A stretch of DNA of 64,000 nucleotides from Argyresthia goedartella. Lineage: Eukaryota; Arthropoda; Insecta; Lepidoptera; Argyresthiidae. A model generated the notes under the pieces. That model was given only the letters and a program-made list of their open reading frames with translations, had not been told where the DNA came from and ran no database searches. This document shows, piece by piece, positions 41,796-53,445 of this stretch. Position 1 is the first letter of the stretch. Each line of letters opens with the position of its first letter. Made by a program: the position numbers and the translations under genes. The stretch lies in assembly GCA_949825045.1 (NCBI GenBank), contig OX463824.1, positions 33,238,269-33,302,268 on the forward strand, read 5' to 3'.

Positions 41796-42085
41796 ATGTC
41801 ATGTATTTCTTGTATTTATAAAGCGGGTGTGAAAGGCTCCTTCGGGCGGGGACGCCCAAGAAGGTCCTATAAATACCAAATCGGCGATTTGTTAGTGAAG
41901 GGGCAAATACGAAGTACCCGTAGCCGGCGAGCTTGCATGAAGAGACTTATGAATGTTGAGGAAGCGAGAGATGTATGCCAGGATCGTAGCAGGTGGAGGT
42001 CTTTGCCTACTCCTCTTCCGGGAAATAGGCGTGTGCATATGTATGTATGTTTGTATGTATTTCTTGTTAGCACCTTAACAATAAA
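41796..42085 (+). mobile_element. RTE-like RT tail fragment
   Basis: Plus-strand frame with GRGRPRRSYKYQIGDLLVKG, RSRRACMKRLMNVEEARDVC and QDRSRWRSLP, the last residues of RTE-type proteins. A TATG-repeat tail follows (42036-42062). 5'-truncated. Confidence 0.65.
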
Positions 42086-42691
42086 TCAGGTAATTTGGCA
42101 TCATAGAAAGCTGATAAATATTGATTTAATTGTTTGGGTATGTTATTTATTGTAATCAAAGATTACATAAAATTTAAATAAACAGTCATTCAACGACTGA
42201 CGTCATGTCGCCACCTGTCATTCTAGGATAAAAATACCGACAGGAGTTCATATCTCATACTGGCTGGGGCGATGTATGGCTTGTGTAACTAACGGAGTGT
42301 CGGCACATTTGTTTGTTTTTTTAGTTAGTTATTTCAAGGCATTCCTGTACATGATCTGGGCACACCTTGATGGTACTTTTATGCTAAATAAAGTGTCATA
42401 TTTTTGTGGCTCGGGCAACACTTCAGCTGTAAGTTATGATTCTAATGGGGTGCTCTAACGCGAAAATTAATATTCACTATAATTCTATTAAATACCTACA
42501 AGCCCCAAAAATGTATGTTGGTGATGACGTAGCAGTTTTATTGTCCCATTTACTTTATGCGTAAAAATACATTAACACTTATGCGCAAAGTCGAACTTAT
42601 CTCTAAAAAGAGACGAGTGTTCGTAAGCAATAATGTTGTGCTGAGGAGACACCGTGTGGGGTCTGAGATTCCTGTCCGTGGAGAAATGGAA
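42086..42691. other. No gene seen
   Basis: AT-rich, unassigned; short frames at 42276-42458 and 42557-42799 show no domain. Confidence 0.4.
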
Positions 42692-43235
42692 CTAGAAACA
42701 TTCACGAAGGTAGGTGGGGTAGCGCGCATTCTTCAAGATATTAAAAATGTGGGAAATAATGTGCATATCACGGCGAAGAAGAATCGAAAGCCACCCTAGC
42801 TCCTTACGATACTGGGAGGTATGGTCATAATTGCGCAGCCCGAAGATTAACCGAATCCCGAGATTCTGAAATCGTTCGAGTTTATTCAGTTGTTCTTCGC
42901 TTACAGTTACCCAGTAAACATCCTCGTAGTCAATTAATCGAAGTAGAAGGGACTGAGCAATGGTGATTTTTATCCGCCGTGTTCCCATAAACTTGAGATT
43001 TGCCCGGGTTGACCATACGAAAGAGCCCATTGCCTGAAATTTTCAAGGTCAGCATTCAACGCCTCTACAGTTAGAGTCACATCACACGGAGAGAAGTGCC
43101 GATATAATTGGAGGTCACCTGCGTAAAGATGATAAGAAGAATTAAAGACGTTAGAGATGGAGTTGATATATACTGAAAGAGGAGAGGTGAAAGGATGCCA
43201 CCCTGCGGAACACCTGCAGAGTGATTACACCAAGT
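42692..43235 (-). pseudogene. Non-LTR RT fragment, same family as 13178-14632
   Basis: The minus strand reads VFRRVASFHLSSF (degenerate GVPQGGILSP), YINSISNVFNSSYHLYAGDL, LQLYRHFSPCDVTLTVEALN, then, after a gap and frame change, ITIAQSLLLRLIDYEDVYWV, LERFQNLGIRLIFGLRNYDH and a final NARYPTYLRECF. The catalytic box reads YAGD. The middle of the palm and thumb is deleted. It matches the element at 13178-14632 over about 180 codons. Confidence 0.75.
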
Positions 43236-43430
43236 GGGTATTTAATAAGAGCCACTTGGTCAGAAAACTCCCAGATAGTTTTGCTTATTGCCACTTAAGT
43301 TTTATTAAATTTTGTAAAGAAAGTTTTGTGAATCTCACGGAACTGGCATTCAAGCAAGCAAGATATAGGCCTCTGGCGCATTTTAACATTCATTTTCCAT
43401 ATTAAATAAAAAAAATAAAAAAATAAAAAT
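43236..43430. other. Unassigned, A-rich end
   Basis: A short frame ends at 43405, followed by an AAATAAAAAAATAAAAAA run (43405-43430), which may be the 3' tail of a neighbouring element. No domain. Confidence 0.35.
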
Positions 43431-44027
43431 TCATTTATTTCTTTAACACACTATTTCAATAACATAATTGTGGAGTCCTCCTTTTAAGTAAAAAATACCT
43501 GTGCCAGGAGAACCCGCTCTTCCGTAATTACATTAACATTTAGTGCGTTACATAGAAAAATAAGGTACCTAAAAAATACTGTAAGTACTATATTAATCTA
43601 TAAAATTCATGCATAATTAATTTATTGGCATAGACATATCATTGGCTTTCATATTGTTTATGTAATAAAAAATCATTGAATAAGTTATACAATTCTATCA
43701 AAAATATTATGAAATTTAATAAATTTATCTTATATACGTTGAGAATATTTATATCCTTTTTATATAATAATTAAATAAATGTATTAACTAATAAATAAAA
43801 TAAACCTTAAAAACACGTCCATACATTTGTTTTTATTTACTATAATATTTTATATATTTATCTGTGTTTATCTGTATTTAATATACTTATGTATCTAAAT
43901 ATCATTTTTGATTGTTCAGGTTCCAAGAAGAGCTTCAGTTTCCTCGTACGATTTATCTATTAATCATTTAGTCACTGCTTTTTGCATTCATATATTGTCA
44001 TTTCGTATATTTTTATTTGTTTATTTG

Positions 44028-45480
44028 CTAAGTTGTGGTAGCTCTTTTTGTAATCTGTCTTTCGGCAAATTTAGTTTTTACAGGGTGCGCCGGAATCACC
44101 ATATAACACCTTCTCTTTTTGAGTGTTTTAGGATCATATTTAAGTGTTTTATGTGTTTTTAATATTTTTTTAAGTATGTATAATTTCCTCACAGACAGCA
44201 CTTCACAGAGGCTATAAAGCTCTGTTGTCGGAAATCTTCGTGGTTTAAAATATATAACCTTTAATAGTGTTCTCTGTGCGCGTTCGATGTCAATCATTTT
44301 TGTTTTTACCGCCCCTCCCCAGATTGGTAAGCAATAAGTAATTAGTGATTGAGCTAGGGATATATATATTGATTTTAATATTTTTATTGTTGCAATGTGT
44401 CTCAAGTGTTTGAATAGCCAGACAAGTTTGCGTATTCTGTTTAGAATCATTTCAATTTGAAAGTGCCACGAAAGTCGTTGATCTACATAAACACCAAGAT
44501 ATTTTGTATGTGATACCTTTTCAAAAGAATCGCACGAGCAGTTACAAGGACGAGTGTCGTTATTGCATTTGTGTATTTTTACCTTAAAGTTTGCAAGTTT
44601 GTGTGTAGAGTCATATGGGGTAAAACATATATAGTTTGTTTTTGATGTGTTTAAGGTAAGAAGATTATTACTCAGCCATTTTCCTACTTTAGCAAGCCCC
44701 ATCTCAGTTGTCTCGTGCAAACCAACCCAAGTTTTACCATCAAAGACAATTGCTGTATCGTCAGCATACGAGAAGATCTGACCATGTCTGAGGCTCATGT
44801 TGCATAGGTCATTAATGTATATTAGAAACAGCGTGGGCCCCAAGACGCTGCCTTGAGGTACCCCATAAGTGATGTCAGTATCCCCACTGACGTATTGACC
44901 TATTTTAACACGCTGCTTCCTGTAACTCAAATAGCTGGTCAATAAAGAAAGCGAGTTCTCTCTTATACCTATGTTTTCTAGTTGCCGTATTAGAATGGGC
45001 ACGGACACAGTGTCAAATGCTTTTCTGAGATCCAGGAAGACGGTCAGGCATTTTAACTTTTTGTCAACATTTTCCGTGACAAGTGATGTGAGTGCCGTGA
45101 CGGCATCTTCCGTAGATAAACCTTGACGGAATCCAAACTGAGATTTAGAGAGTATGTTAAACCTTTGTAGATATTTAATCAATCTGTTATTAATTAATTT
45201 CTCCAATATTTTAGAAATAGACGGAAGCACGGAAATTGGCCGGTAATTGCCAACCTCTCCTTTATCCCCACTTTTGAATACTGGCGTGATTATCGATTGC
45301 TTCAGAGATAGTGGAAACTCGCCATTTTTAAAACAAACGTTTGCGAGATGTGAAATTATGGGAATAACAAGATGTTTCGCGTATTTTAAGAATTGTGTTG
45401 TTATTCCATCCCACCCTGGAGCACTATGCGATTTGAGACTCCTCAGTATAGTTTCTACTTCTTGAGGGTCAGTATCAAGT
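44028..45480 (-). pseudogene. Reverse transcriptase of the 43430-46680 element
   Basis: A 400-codon frame (44028-45230) with LPSISKILEKLINNRLIKYL, SQFGFRQGLSTEDAVTAL, VFLDLRKAFDTVSVPIL, YGVPQGSVLGPTLFLIYIND, IFSYADDTAIVF (catalytic YADD intact) and TKYLGVYVDQRLSW. The C-terminus carries IERAQRTLLKVIYFKP. Upstream palm and finger residues continue in another frame to about 45480 (matching ESPRSQIA-type text near 45440). Only the frameshift keeps it from joining the endonuclease. Confidence 0.85.
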
Positions 45481-45524
45481 AGAACAAAAGATTGTGATTG
45501 CGGGAAAGGTAGAAGTTAACCTCA

Positions 45525-46664
45525 TCACTTTGGTGGGTTGCCTTTGACATTATATTTCAAAAGATCTAGATTTGAGCTTTTATTTTGTTTATAATTAGTG
45601 AGTTTATTTATTGAGTTCCACAATGATTTTGGATTATGACTACTTTTTTCTAATTCTGCTTTATCATAATTTCTTTTCAGTTTCTTAATAAGATTGTTAC
45701 AAAAATTTCGGTATCTTCGAAAAGTGATCCTAAGAATTATATTATCTTGGTCTGAGCTTAATTGCTTCTGCATTTTGTTCCTGTTTATAATGCACCGTAG
45801 TATATCTATTGTTATCCAAGGCTTAATGACTCGTTTACACTTAGGAATTTTAATTATAGTTGTGTTTTCTTGTATTGCTTCGTTAATTTTGCTTACCATT
45901 ACATTTGTTAGTTTGTTAGGGTCATTTTCCAACATTAAATCTAGTAGTTTACTCTGCTCTAATGTATTCATAGCTTTTTCATAATTAATTACGGTTTTAG
46001 TTTTGTGACAAAGATAGGGTTCTGTAACTGTAGATAGTTTCATTAATATCATTGAGTGATCCGTAATTGATGTGTCCAGGACAGCTATGTAAGCACTTAT
46101 TTTAGTTTTATCAATTTTTAAATTAAAGTGATCCAGACAATTATTTTCTCTAGTTGGTAGACAATGACCGGGTAGTAATCCATGCATAGCATGAGTGTCT
46201 AGATAAGTAAGTCTATTTTTACGTTCATTGGCTTTTTCTGACGGTTTGGGTATAATATTTATGTTAATATCCCCAGTTATTATAATGTTTTTAGAAAATT
46301 TGAGTGAGTCTAGGTGTGTATTTAATGAGTCAATAAAAGGATCTATATTATCATTTGAAGGGGAGCGATAGATTCCTAGAATTATCATGTCATCGAGAGC
46401 AATCTCTAGACAGGACGCATGTATCAGTTTTATTTCTCTGACACTTACTTTGTAGCCATCCTTTATATACGCTACAACTCCGTCATTTTGATTCAGATGT
46501 TTAGTCGTCATGAATGTAGAGTATATTTGAATATTCGGTATGTTTTTTTGCATGTCGATTCTGCATTCCGTCAATATCATTATATCCAGATCAAAGTTTA
46601 TCTCATGTAGAGTTATTTGTAGTTCATTAATGTTGGAATAAACGCTCCTGATATTTTGAGACAT
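45525..46664 (-). pseudogene. Endonuclease of the 43430-46680 element
   Basis: 379 codons from MSQNIRSVYSNINELQITLH. APE-type signatures: QNIRS (catalytic Asn), LDIMILTECRI, DGVVAYIKDGY, ILGIYRSPSND, IITGDININII (GDIN in place of GDFN) and DTSITDHSMILM. A linker follows (KRVIKPWITIDILRCIINRN). It is full length. The frame ends at 45525 before the RT. Confidence 0.85.
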
Positions 46665-46680
46665 AATTGTTATAACCGAT

Positions 46681-47564
46681 TTTTTATATTAATTGTTTTG
46701 TTTAGATCCTGTATTGTACACTCGGTTGAGCGTGCTATTTCTATTTCGTCTATTGATTTCATTGTTTGTAGAGAAAGAAAGTTATCCATAAAGAAATAGA
46801 TACAGAAGTCTGGATGTACTCGCTAAAATGGTAAGATATTTTATATTAAGCATGTGATTTTTAAATGAAGTGGCAGCAAGTAGTAGTTGTTGTTTTGTTG
46901 GATTTTCCCGTTTGTTTCGTAGTTGTTGTACGGTGTATGTTGTGTTGATCTGTAATGGTTCTAGAGTGTTATAGTGTATGCATGTATGGAATAATTGTGT
47001 AATAGTATTGTATAGGTATACAGTAATAAATATGTTGTATATATTTGGGTAAATTGACAGAGAACAATAGCACGTATGTAGGAAGTCGCCTAGTCAGTCC
47101 CCTTGCAGAAGTTTATGGACTTGGGCCTCGCTGGTTATAGGTATAGCTGATGTATTTTCGTTCTTCTTCACATAAACTCTACCAAATGAGGTCCAACAAA
47201 ACTTGTAGGACTTCGACTTTGCAAGGTCTCTTGCCAAATAATGTAGGCGAGCTCCTTAGGCTCTTAGTTGCTCAGACACGAAGATTGAAGTATTTTCATT
47301 TTCCTTGATGCCTACCTAAGTTTTTCGCGCAGAGCTTATCGTTTTTGTGTTTAACATTATACGCTTTGCTAGCTTTAAGTATCTCTGTCTTGAGAATTTT
47401 TGAGGAAGTTTCGACAATAATAGGTGAGTTTTTGTTTCCGTCTTTCTTGCCTTATCTCTTAAGGATGTTATGACAGTGCCATTTATTACGTTCCAGTCAC
47501 GATGGAAACACACAGGAATGCGGGGTTGGCAGACGCAGGGCAATATTCCAAATTGCAAATGTCT
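46681..47564. other. No gene assigned
   Basis: AT-rich. A 93-codon minus-strand frame (47316-47597) has no known domain and its start lies inside the next repeat. Confidence 0.4.
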
Positions 47565-47806
47565 ATAATACTGTAGATATTTACATATACTTGGCAATCG
47601 TCATTTTTTGCCACTTCTCTATATTGGACCATGTGGGAGAATAAGGACGTAGAAACTCACACAGAGTGATTTTTAGATCTCTTTTAAAAATTGCTTGTGC
47701 TTAACTAATACAAATATTATAATATCATTATGATAATTAATAAGCAGGAATAAATAATTACAAAATTATTAACAGCAAGGTCTGTGTCGAGCCAGGTTAA
47801 CCCCAT
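47565..47806 (-). mobile_element. CR1-like 3' UTR fragment at the telomeric junction
   Basis: The minus strand matches the 3' UTR found at 17976-18200 and 16330-16560 (AATAAGCAGGAATAAATAATTAC, TGGTCCAATATAGAGAAG, ACTGTAGATATTTACATATAC). It is truncated exactly where the first TTAGG array starts (47804-47807), leaving GGTTAACCCCATA of the element's coding end. Confidence 0.8.
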
Positions 47807-47826
47807 AGGTTAGGTTAGGTTAGGTT
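47807..47826 (+). repeat. Telomeric-type (TTAGG)n array 1
   Basis: About four TTAGG units between the CR1-like fragment and the poly(A) end of the first TRAS-like element. TTAGG is the canonical insect telomere repeat. Confidence 0.9.
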
Positions 47827-47854
47827 TTTTTCTTCAATGAACATACCGGGAAAA

Positions 47855-47910
47855 TCCATCATGGACGTCTGGGAAGGGGAACCCAGACAGTACCGGACTC
47901 CTACCGGCTA
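47855..47910 (-). promoter_or_regulatory. Conserved 3'-terminal hairpins, copy A
   Basis: Stem 1: GTCTGGG (47867-47873) with CCCAGAC (47882-47888). Stem 2: CCGG (47893-47896) with CCGG (47904-47907). Both are within 85 bp of the 3' end. The related element at 61509 keeps both stems with different paired bases. Confidence 0.7.
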
Positions 47911-48364
47911 AAAACCCGATTTGTCGAGACAGTGTTTCCTCCGACAAAATTACTCGGAGATATTATAAATTATATTTTCTTTTGTCTTCTTCATCCAATT
48001 TCTTCCGTCACGTGAGATGTGCTCACGCTTTGTTACGTCTTGTATCTTCATAACATAAAAACAGAACAAAATAAAAGAGAAATGTTTATGTACATTTACT
48101 AAGAATTTTGTTAACTAATTACCATGACAACTTCTGCACATCACATATTTTTTATACTTTTATATTTATTTAAAATATTCGGTTCTTTGATAGTTTTTTT
48201 TTTATTTCTTTTTTATTTCGTAATTTATATATACTTACTTTATATATAAATATTATATAATATACAATTATATAATTTTATATACAATTTTCTTACATTT
48301 ACATTCTTATTACTATTTTGCTTATTATATATTTTTGTTACTTATATGTTTCGAAACATGATTA

Positions 48365-51300
48365 TTATGTTCCAAGAACATATGGTTTCCTACCTATATT
48401 TTTGCTACCATTTCTTTTTCCTGCTTGCTGAACAATTCTTTCCATAAAATCTACAAATCGATCTTTAATTTTGCAAGTTAAGAATTCCGGCAGATTGTCT
48501 TTATTCAGCTTTAGGTCCGTTTCGATTTCTAGGTTCAATCTGTCGGCTCCATATTTAGGACACTCTAATAAGAGATGCGTGATTGTTTCATCCACCGCCG
48601 GATCACAGATGCAGGCGGGGCTATCCTTGCATTTAAACCTGTGGAGATAGAACGCAAAACCGCCGTGGCCCGTTAGCGCCTGCACAAGAAGAGGGTTCAG
48701 TTGTATATTTCTGATCACTTTATAGGCTACCACGGCATTTGGGAGAAAGTCCTTAGTTACGGAAGCAGTCTCTCCAGTAACGTAGCGGTTGTTCCATTCG
48801 ACCAGGTGTCTCTTAACAAACGACACTGGGCAAAGACCATAATCAGGTGCCGTCTTCCTTTGCAGTGCGGCTTCTTTGGCCAGCAAGTCGGCGCGCTCAT
48901 TTCCCTCCACTCCGACATGTGCTCTTATCCAGAATAACCTGATTTTTTTATTCTGGTAATAAAGCTGCCTGATATTACTCCTTATTACGACAGCCAACGG
49001 GTGTGAGGAGTCCGGATTCTGAAGTAATTCCAGCGAGGATCTAGAGTCACTGAAGATATTTGCTTCGATATCTCTTTCCCTTAACAAAAGTTTCGTGGCC
49101 TGTAGCAGAGCGAACATCTCTGCCTGAAACACAGTGCAGAAAGGCTCCAGCCTGAACTTCCTGCTTTTCCGTTCCGTACCGTCCCGCCAGAAAGACAGTG
49201 CAGCCCCGACCCTGCCTTCAATTTTGCTTCCGTCAGTAAATACTTGTAAGCCCTGGATATTGTGTTTGGCTAGGGTCTGCAACTGCATATCTTCCAAGCA
49301 GGCGAATTCGACACTGAAGTTCTCAGCAGGATGAGGAGCTAGCGTGTAGTGCACCCTGCTCTCCAAGTCCCTCCCCCCTATAACTGCCAAACGCTTGCCA
49401 CGCTTTGCTTCGTACAGCTTCCCCGCTTCGCGCACTCGCATGTCAAGGGGTAGCAGGCCGGAGAGCGCCAGAGCAGCACTCAGTGACACTGTCCTATGAG
49501 CTTTCACTAATTTTGTGCAAAACCTCTCTGCACTGAGTTTAGTTGCTTTTGCACGGATATTCTCTCCGTCACCGGTGCCCAAGCGCTGGACGCATACATA
49601 ATAATAGGCTCTACCACTGCGACGTATATCGTTCTGATAATCTCCGGATTTAGGCCCCATGAGATTTTGGCAGCCCGACATAGCTGCTTGTAGATGTTCG
49701 TAGCCTCAACACAGACATGGTTCACGTGTTTTTTGAAATTTAACTTATTGTCTATGATTAAACCTAGCAGCTTTATTTCTTCTTTCATAGCGATCTCAAC
49801 CTCGATCTCTCATGTGGATGCACGGGGTGGTGAATTTCAGCTTATTTGTTATCACCATAGCGTGGGTCTTGTGTGCTGCAAACTTCAGTTTGTTCGTTCT
49901 ACCCCATGCCACCACACGAGCCAGTGTTTCATCACCTTTTCTTTCTATGTCGGGTACCGAGTTTGCGGAGAATACCAGCACGATATCATCAGCAAATGCT
50001 TGGCAGTATACGCCTCTCTCGCCCAGTTCGTCCAGCAAAGGGTCTAGCAGGACGTTCCACATGGTTGGGCCCCCAATAGAGCCCTGAATGCAGCCCTTAG
50101 TCGTGGTTTTAGTAAACTCATGACCACCATAGCGGACACACACCTGCCTGTCAACGAGCTAGTCCGCCATCAAAGTCCGCAAGTTTCTTGGGCATCTCTT
50201 CTCCTGCAATCTACATTTGATGGCTGGCCACCAAGCGCTTTCGAAGGCTCCCTCTATATCTAGCGATATTACGATATTGATGAGTTTTTTGCTCAAGTTG
50301 TCTTTAATGTGTTGGAGCAAGTCGTATAGGGCATCCTCTGTGCATCGCTGGGGTCCAAAACCGTACTGTCGGGGATTCGCTTGGGGTAGGAGGTGCCATC
50401 TGATCCTGCGAACCACCAGTTTTTCCAGGATCTTACCTAGTATTGATAAAAGACCAATTGGCCGGTAGGATTTCGCATAGGTGTAGTCATCCTTACCGGG
50501 CTTTCTGAGTATCACGACTGAGGCCATCTTCCAGGGCTTCGGAAAACAGGACAGCTCCAGGCAGCGATTTGTTATTGTTAGGAAGATTTCTGGATTCACA
50601 GCTATCGCTTCCGCGCAGATATCGGCTGTGAACCCGTCCGGACCCGGGGCCTTCTTTGGGTTGAAGGTTTTGACCACTCCTTTTAGTTCCTCCACCGTAA
50701 AAGGCGGGTCTTGTGGTACCCCCGGTTCTTGAACTTCCTGTGCCTCCGCTCTTTGGCACGTCAATTGGTGAACTTCGTCGTCGTCAGAAAACTGGTCATC
50801 AGGAAAGAACACTTTCGTCAGTTGCCTTACAGAGTCCTCCATACTTAGAACGACTCCATCGCTCATTAAAGGCTGGTCTTCATACTGCTTGGAGGTGTTA
50901 CGGATGACTCTATAGACACCATCCCACATGCTCTCCCTATCCTGCTTCTCGCAGAAATTCTTCCAGCTCTGAACTATAACCTGTCTAGCTTCCGCCTCGA
51001 AGTCCTCCTTTGCAGCGAGGTAGTGTCTGACCACGTATGGACGGCGCCTAGGTGCTGCGGACGATATCCTCCTTTTCTTGGTAACCATGACAGTTTTTAA
51101 CTTCGCCAGCCTTTCGCTCCACCAAGGCAGCTTCACCTTTGTAATCGTCTTCCTCAATGGGATGGTTTGCTCACATGCGTCACCTATGTTATTTATATAT
51201 TTATTTATGTGTTCTTCCAATTTTTCTTTTGTATCTGATTCCTGTATAACGTTGGCCTTTAATTTTTCTTTTGCTAAATTTTGTTTAAGTATGTGCCTGA

Positions 51301-51960
51301 ACTCTATCCATTTTGCTTTATTGGTGTTATACTTTCTTGTTGTGTTCGTTTTTCTTATGTTTACAGGTTTCTCCATCCTGATGGTAAAGACGATCGCTTG
51401 TCAACCCCCCAGCCATGAACGGCTCCCAGCATGTTTATTGTGCATGCCGTTATATCCACGTGGCTTTGGAACAATTTCTCTCCTCGATACGTGTAGAATG
51501 TTGGCGTTCGCCCCTCATTCAAGACTTCCATCCTCAGCTCTTCCAGTGCCCCGACAACCGCTTCTCCTCTGTGATTCTCTTCGACACTCCCTCACCAGGT
51601 GCTCCAGGCGTTGAAGTGACCTCCCACAAGGAGCTTTTCCAGCTGGAGCTTTTCGCACACTTCTTTTAACTTTTCAAGATCCTGGTCAATTGGTTGATCT
51701 TCCTCAAGATAGATCGAAATTATTCCAATTGACCCGTCCGAGGTTTTGTTACTGTTTAAGGGTACCAGCAGCACCAATGTATGGCTCCTGGACGAGCGCG
51801 AATGAGGTCCTGCGTTTACCAGCTTCTACGTGGAGTTCATGCGTTGCCAGCTGCTTACGCTGTAAATTTGCCTGGATCACTCCGTAGCCGCTGGGAGAGT
51901 CCTCCTGTGTTGGTGTTGCGCCCAGTTTGTCAGTCAAATTTACCAGTGGCTGGCCCTTAG
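48365..51960 (-). pseudogene. TRAS-like copy A ORF2
   Basis: A chain of frames. Endonuclease (51592-51950): GYGVIQANLQRKQLATHEL, ALVQEPYIG, then GGHFNAWSTW, where active enzymes have GGDFNAW (Asp to His). RT (49796-51376): FNPKKAPGPDGFTADI, SYRPIGLLSILGKILEKLVV, QYGFGPQRCTEDAL, SLDIEGAFESAWWP, a TAG stop after LMAD at about 50161, GCIQGSIGGPTMWNVLLDP and AFADDIVLVF. RNase H and C-terminus (48365-49681): VFTDGSKIEGRVGAALSFW, QAEMFALLQATKLL, FSDSRSSLELL, IRAHVGVEGNERADLLAKEA, then LTGHGGFAFYLHRFKCKDSP with CICDPAVDETITHLLLECP. Further frameshifts lie near 49520 and 49800. Confidence 0.85.
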
Positions 51961-53445
51961 CAGTATGCCACGGTTGACCTAGCAAGTGCATCCCACCTCC
52001 TGCGGATCGGGCACACGCTGTCAAACGCATCGTGATCGTGCGTTTCAAGTTTTGCTGTGAGGCAATTTTTGCACATAGGTGGCTCATTTGAGGCCCGTAA
52101 ATTGCATTCCGCTCGCAGATATGGCCCACCACAATGCGAAAAGATGTCCACATCGTCCGTGCATTGCCTACGCCCATGCCCAAATCGGAGACAACGGGAA
52201 CACTGAATCAATGGGGTCTGATCAACAACCTTTCCCCTCTGCATGTCAATGTGTATGCCACCCGCTTCCGTCAAACGTTGCCACACCTGCGGGGAGACTT
52301 GCATTACAACGTGGCACTCCAGCGGGTTCCTTGCCCTTTTCCGATACTTCACGGTGATCTTACATTCCTCATCAGCTATGCCTCCCAGTAGATGGTCATT
52401 CTGGTTTCTCACTGCTTTGGCAATTGTCTCATCCGTGTTATATGCCAGAACATTCATTGCGATCAACAGCGGGTGCTTTTTAATGGTTGGGTCCACTTTG
52501 AGACCAGTCTGTGAGGCCTTAATGCGGTCCGTAACCTTCGCGAGGTCCGCCTTGTTGTTGCAGCCTATTATAACCTTCTGGTCTTTTCTTTCTGAGCTTA
52601 TTGATGCGGATTCCCGTGGATGTAGCGTCGACCGCTGTGCGAATCCTATTTAAGACGTCGGTGCTCGAGTCTTGGTCGTTCTCAGAGGTTACAATAATGG
52701 AATGTATTGGAGCTGCTCCGGGTGGCGGTCCTTTGGCCAATACACTCGCGTAGGTAGTCTGGATATTTCTTAACGGATGGGTTTCCGAGCCGATGCCTTT
52801 TGACACGTCTTTTAGTTTTTCCGATAGCGCCACCGCCTGAGTACTGCATTCGGCCACCACTTTCCTGTGCACTTGCATTTCCGCCATGAGTTGTTTCATT
52901 AGGTCTGTGGGAGGGCTTGATGGGGCGGGCACCTCAACCACTTTCGGCACTAGTGCTTCTGTGGATTTTTTGGGGTTCTCTTTTGGTGTGTGGCACTTTT
53001 CCCCTTCCAAGGCCAGCTGATACAGTTTTTCTAGAGAAAGCTTGACCCCCGCCTTTATATCGGACCTCAGGTTCCTTGATTCCGATAGGAAATGCTCCCC
53101 TTTCTTTAACCAGGTAAGGGCCTCCGAGGTATTGGTGCGGGACTCTGTTACTTTCTGGGTTACAGTTTTATGGGTCACCGCCTCTTCCCCCTGGAAGATC
53201 GATAGCCTTTGTTTAACCTCCGAGGAGGTCTGCGGTGTTGTCTTTTTTGGTGGTGTCTTGGTGGTGGTTGGCTGTCCATGCGTAGTCATCGATTTCTGGT
53301 TTCTGGTCCTGTCCAGAGCACCAGGAGCGCCAGAGTTGAATGTCAGGTTGAGCTTGGACGGCGCCACCGCCACTGCATCCATTGGTGAAGGAGAATCGTT
53401 ATAATCAACTGAGTCTGAGACTGTCTTGGGAGGTGAATGAAACAT
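51957..53445 (-). pseudogene. TRAS-like copy A ORF1 (gag-like)
   Basis: Two frames separated by a frameshift near 52500. The N-terminal part (52519-53445, start MFHSPPKTVSDSVDYNDSP) is Ser/Thr/Pro-rich with a helical stretch (DLMKQLMAEMQVHRKVVAEC) and ends with TDVLNRIRTAVDATSTGIRI. The C-terminal part (51957-52496) carries HVVMQVSPQVWQRLTEAGGI and CCHC-like knuckles (CSRCLRFGHGRRQC, CKNCLTA...HDHDAFDSVC). The second knuckle reads HCGGPYLRAEC, losing its first Cys. R1-clade ORF1 proteins bind element RNA and direct it to the nucleus and telomeres. Confidence 0.8.

Larger units (their letters stand above)
43430..46680 (-). mobile_element. CR1/Jockey-group non-LTR element
   Basis: Minus-strand element with endonuclease (45525-46664), RT (44028-about 45480) and an AT-rich 3' UTR of about 600 bp ending near 43430. 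One or more frameshifts lie between the domains (45231-45525). No ORF1 is recognisable upstream, so the copy is probably 5'-truncated near 46700. Confidence 0.75.
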
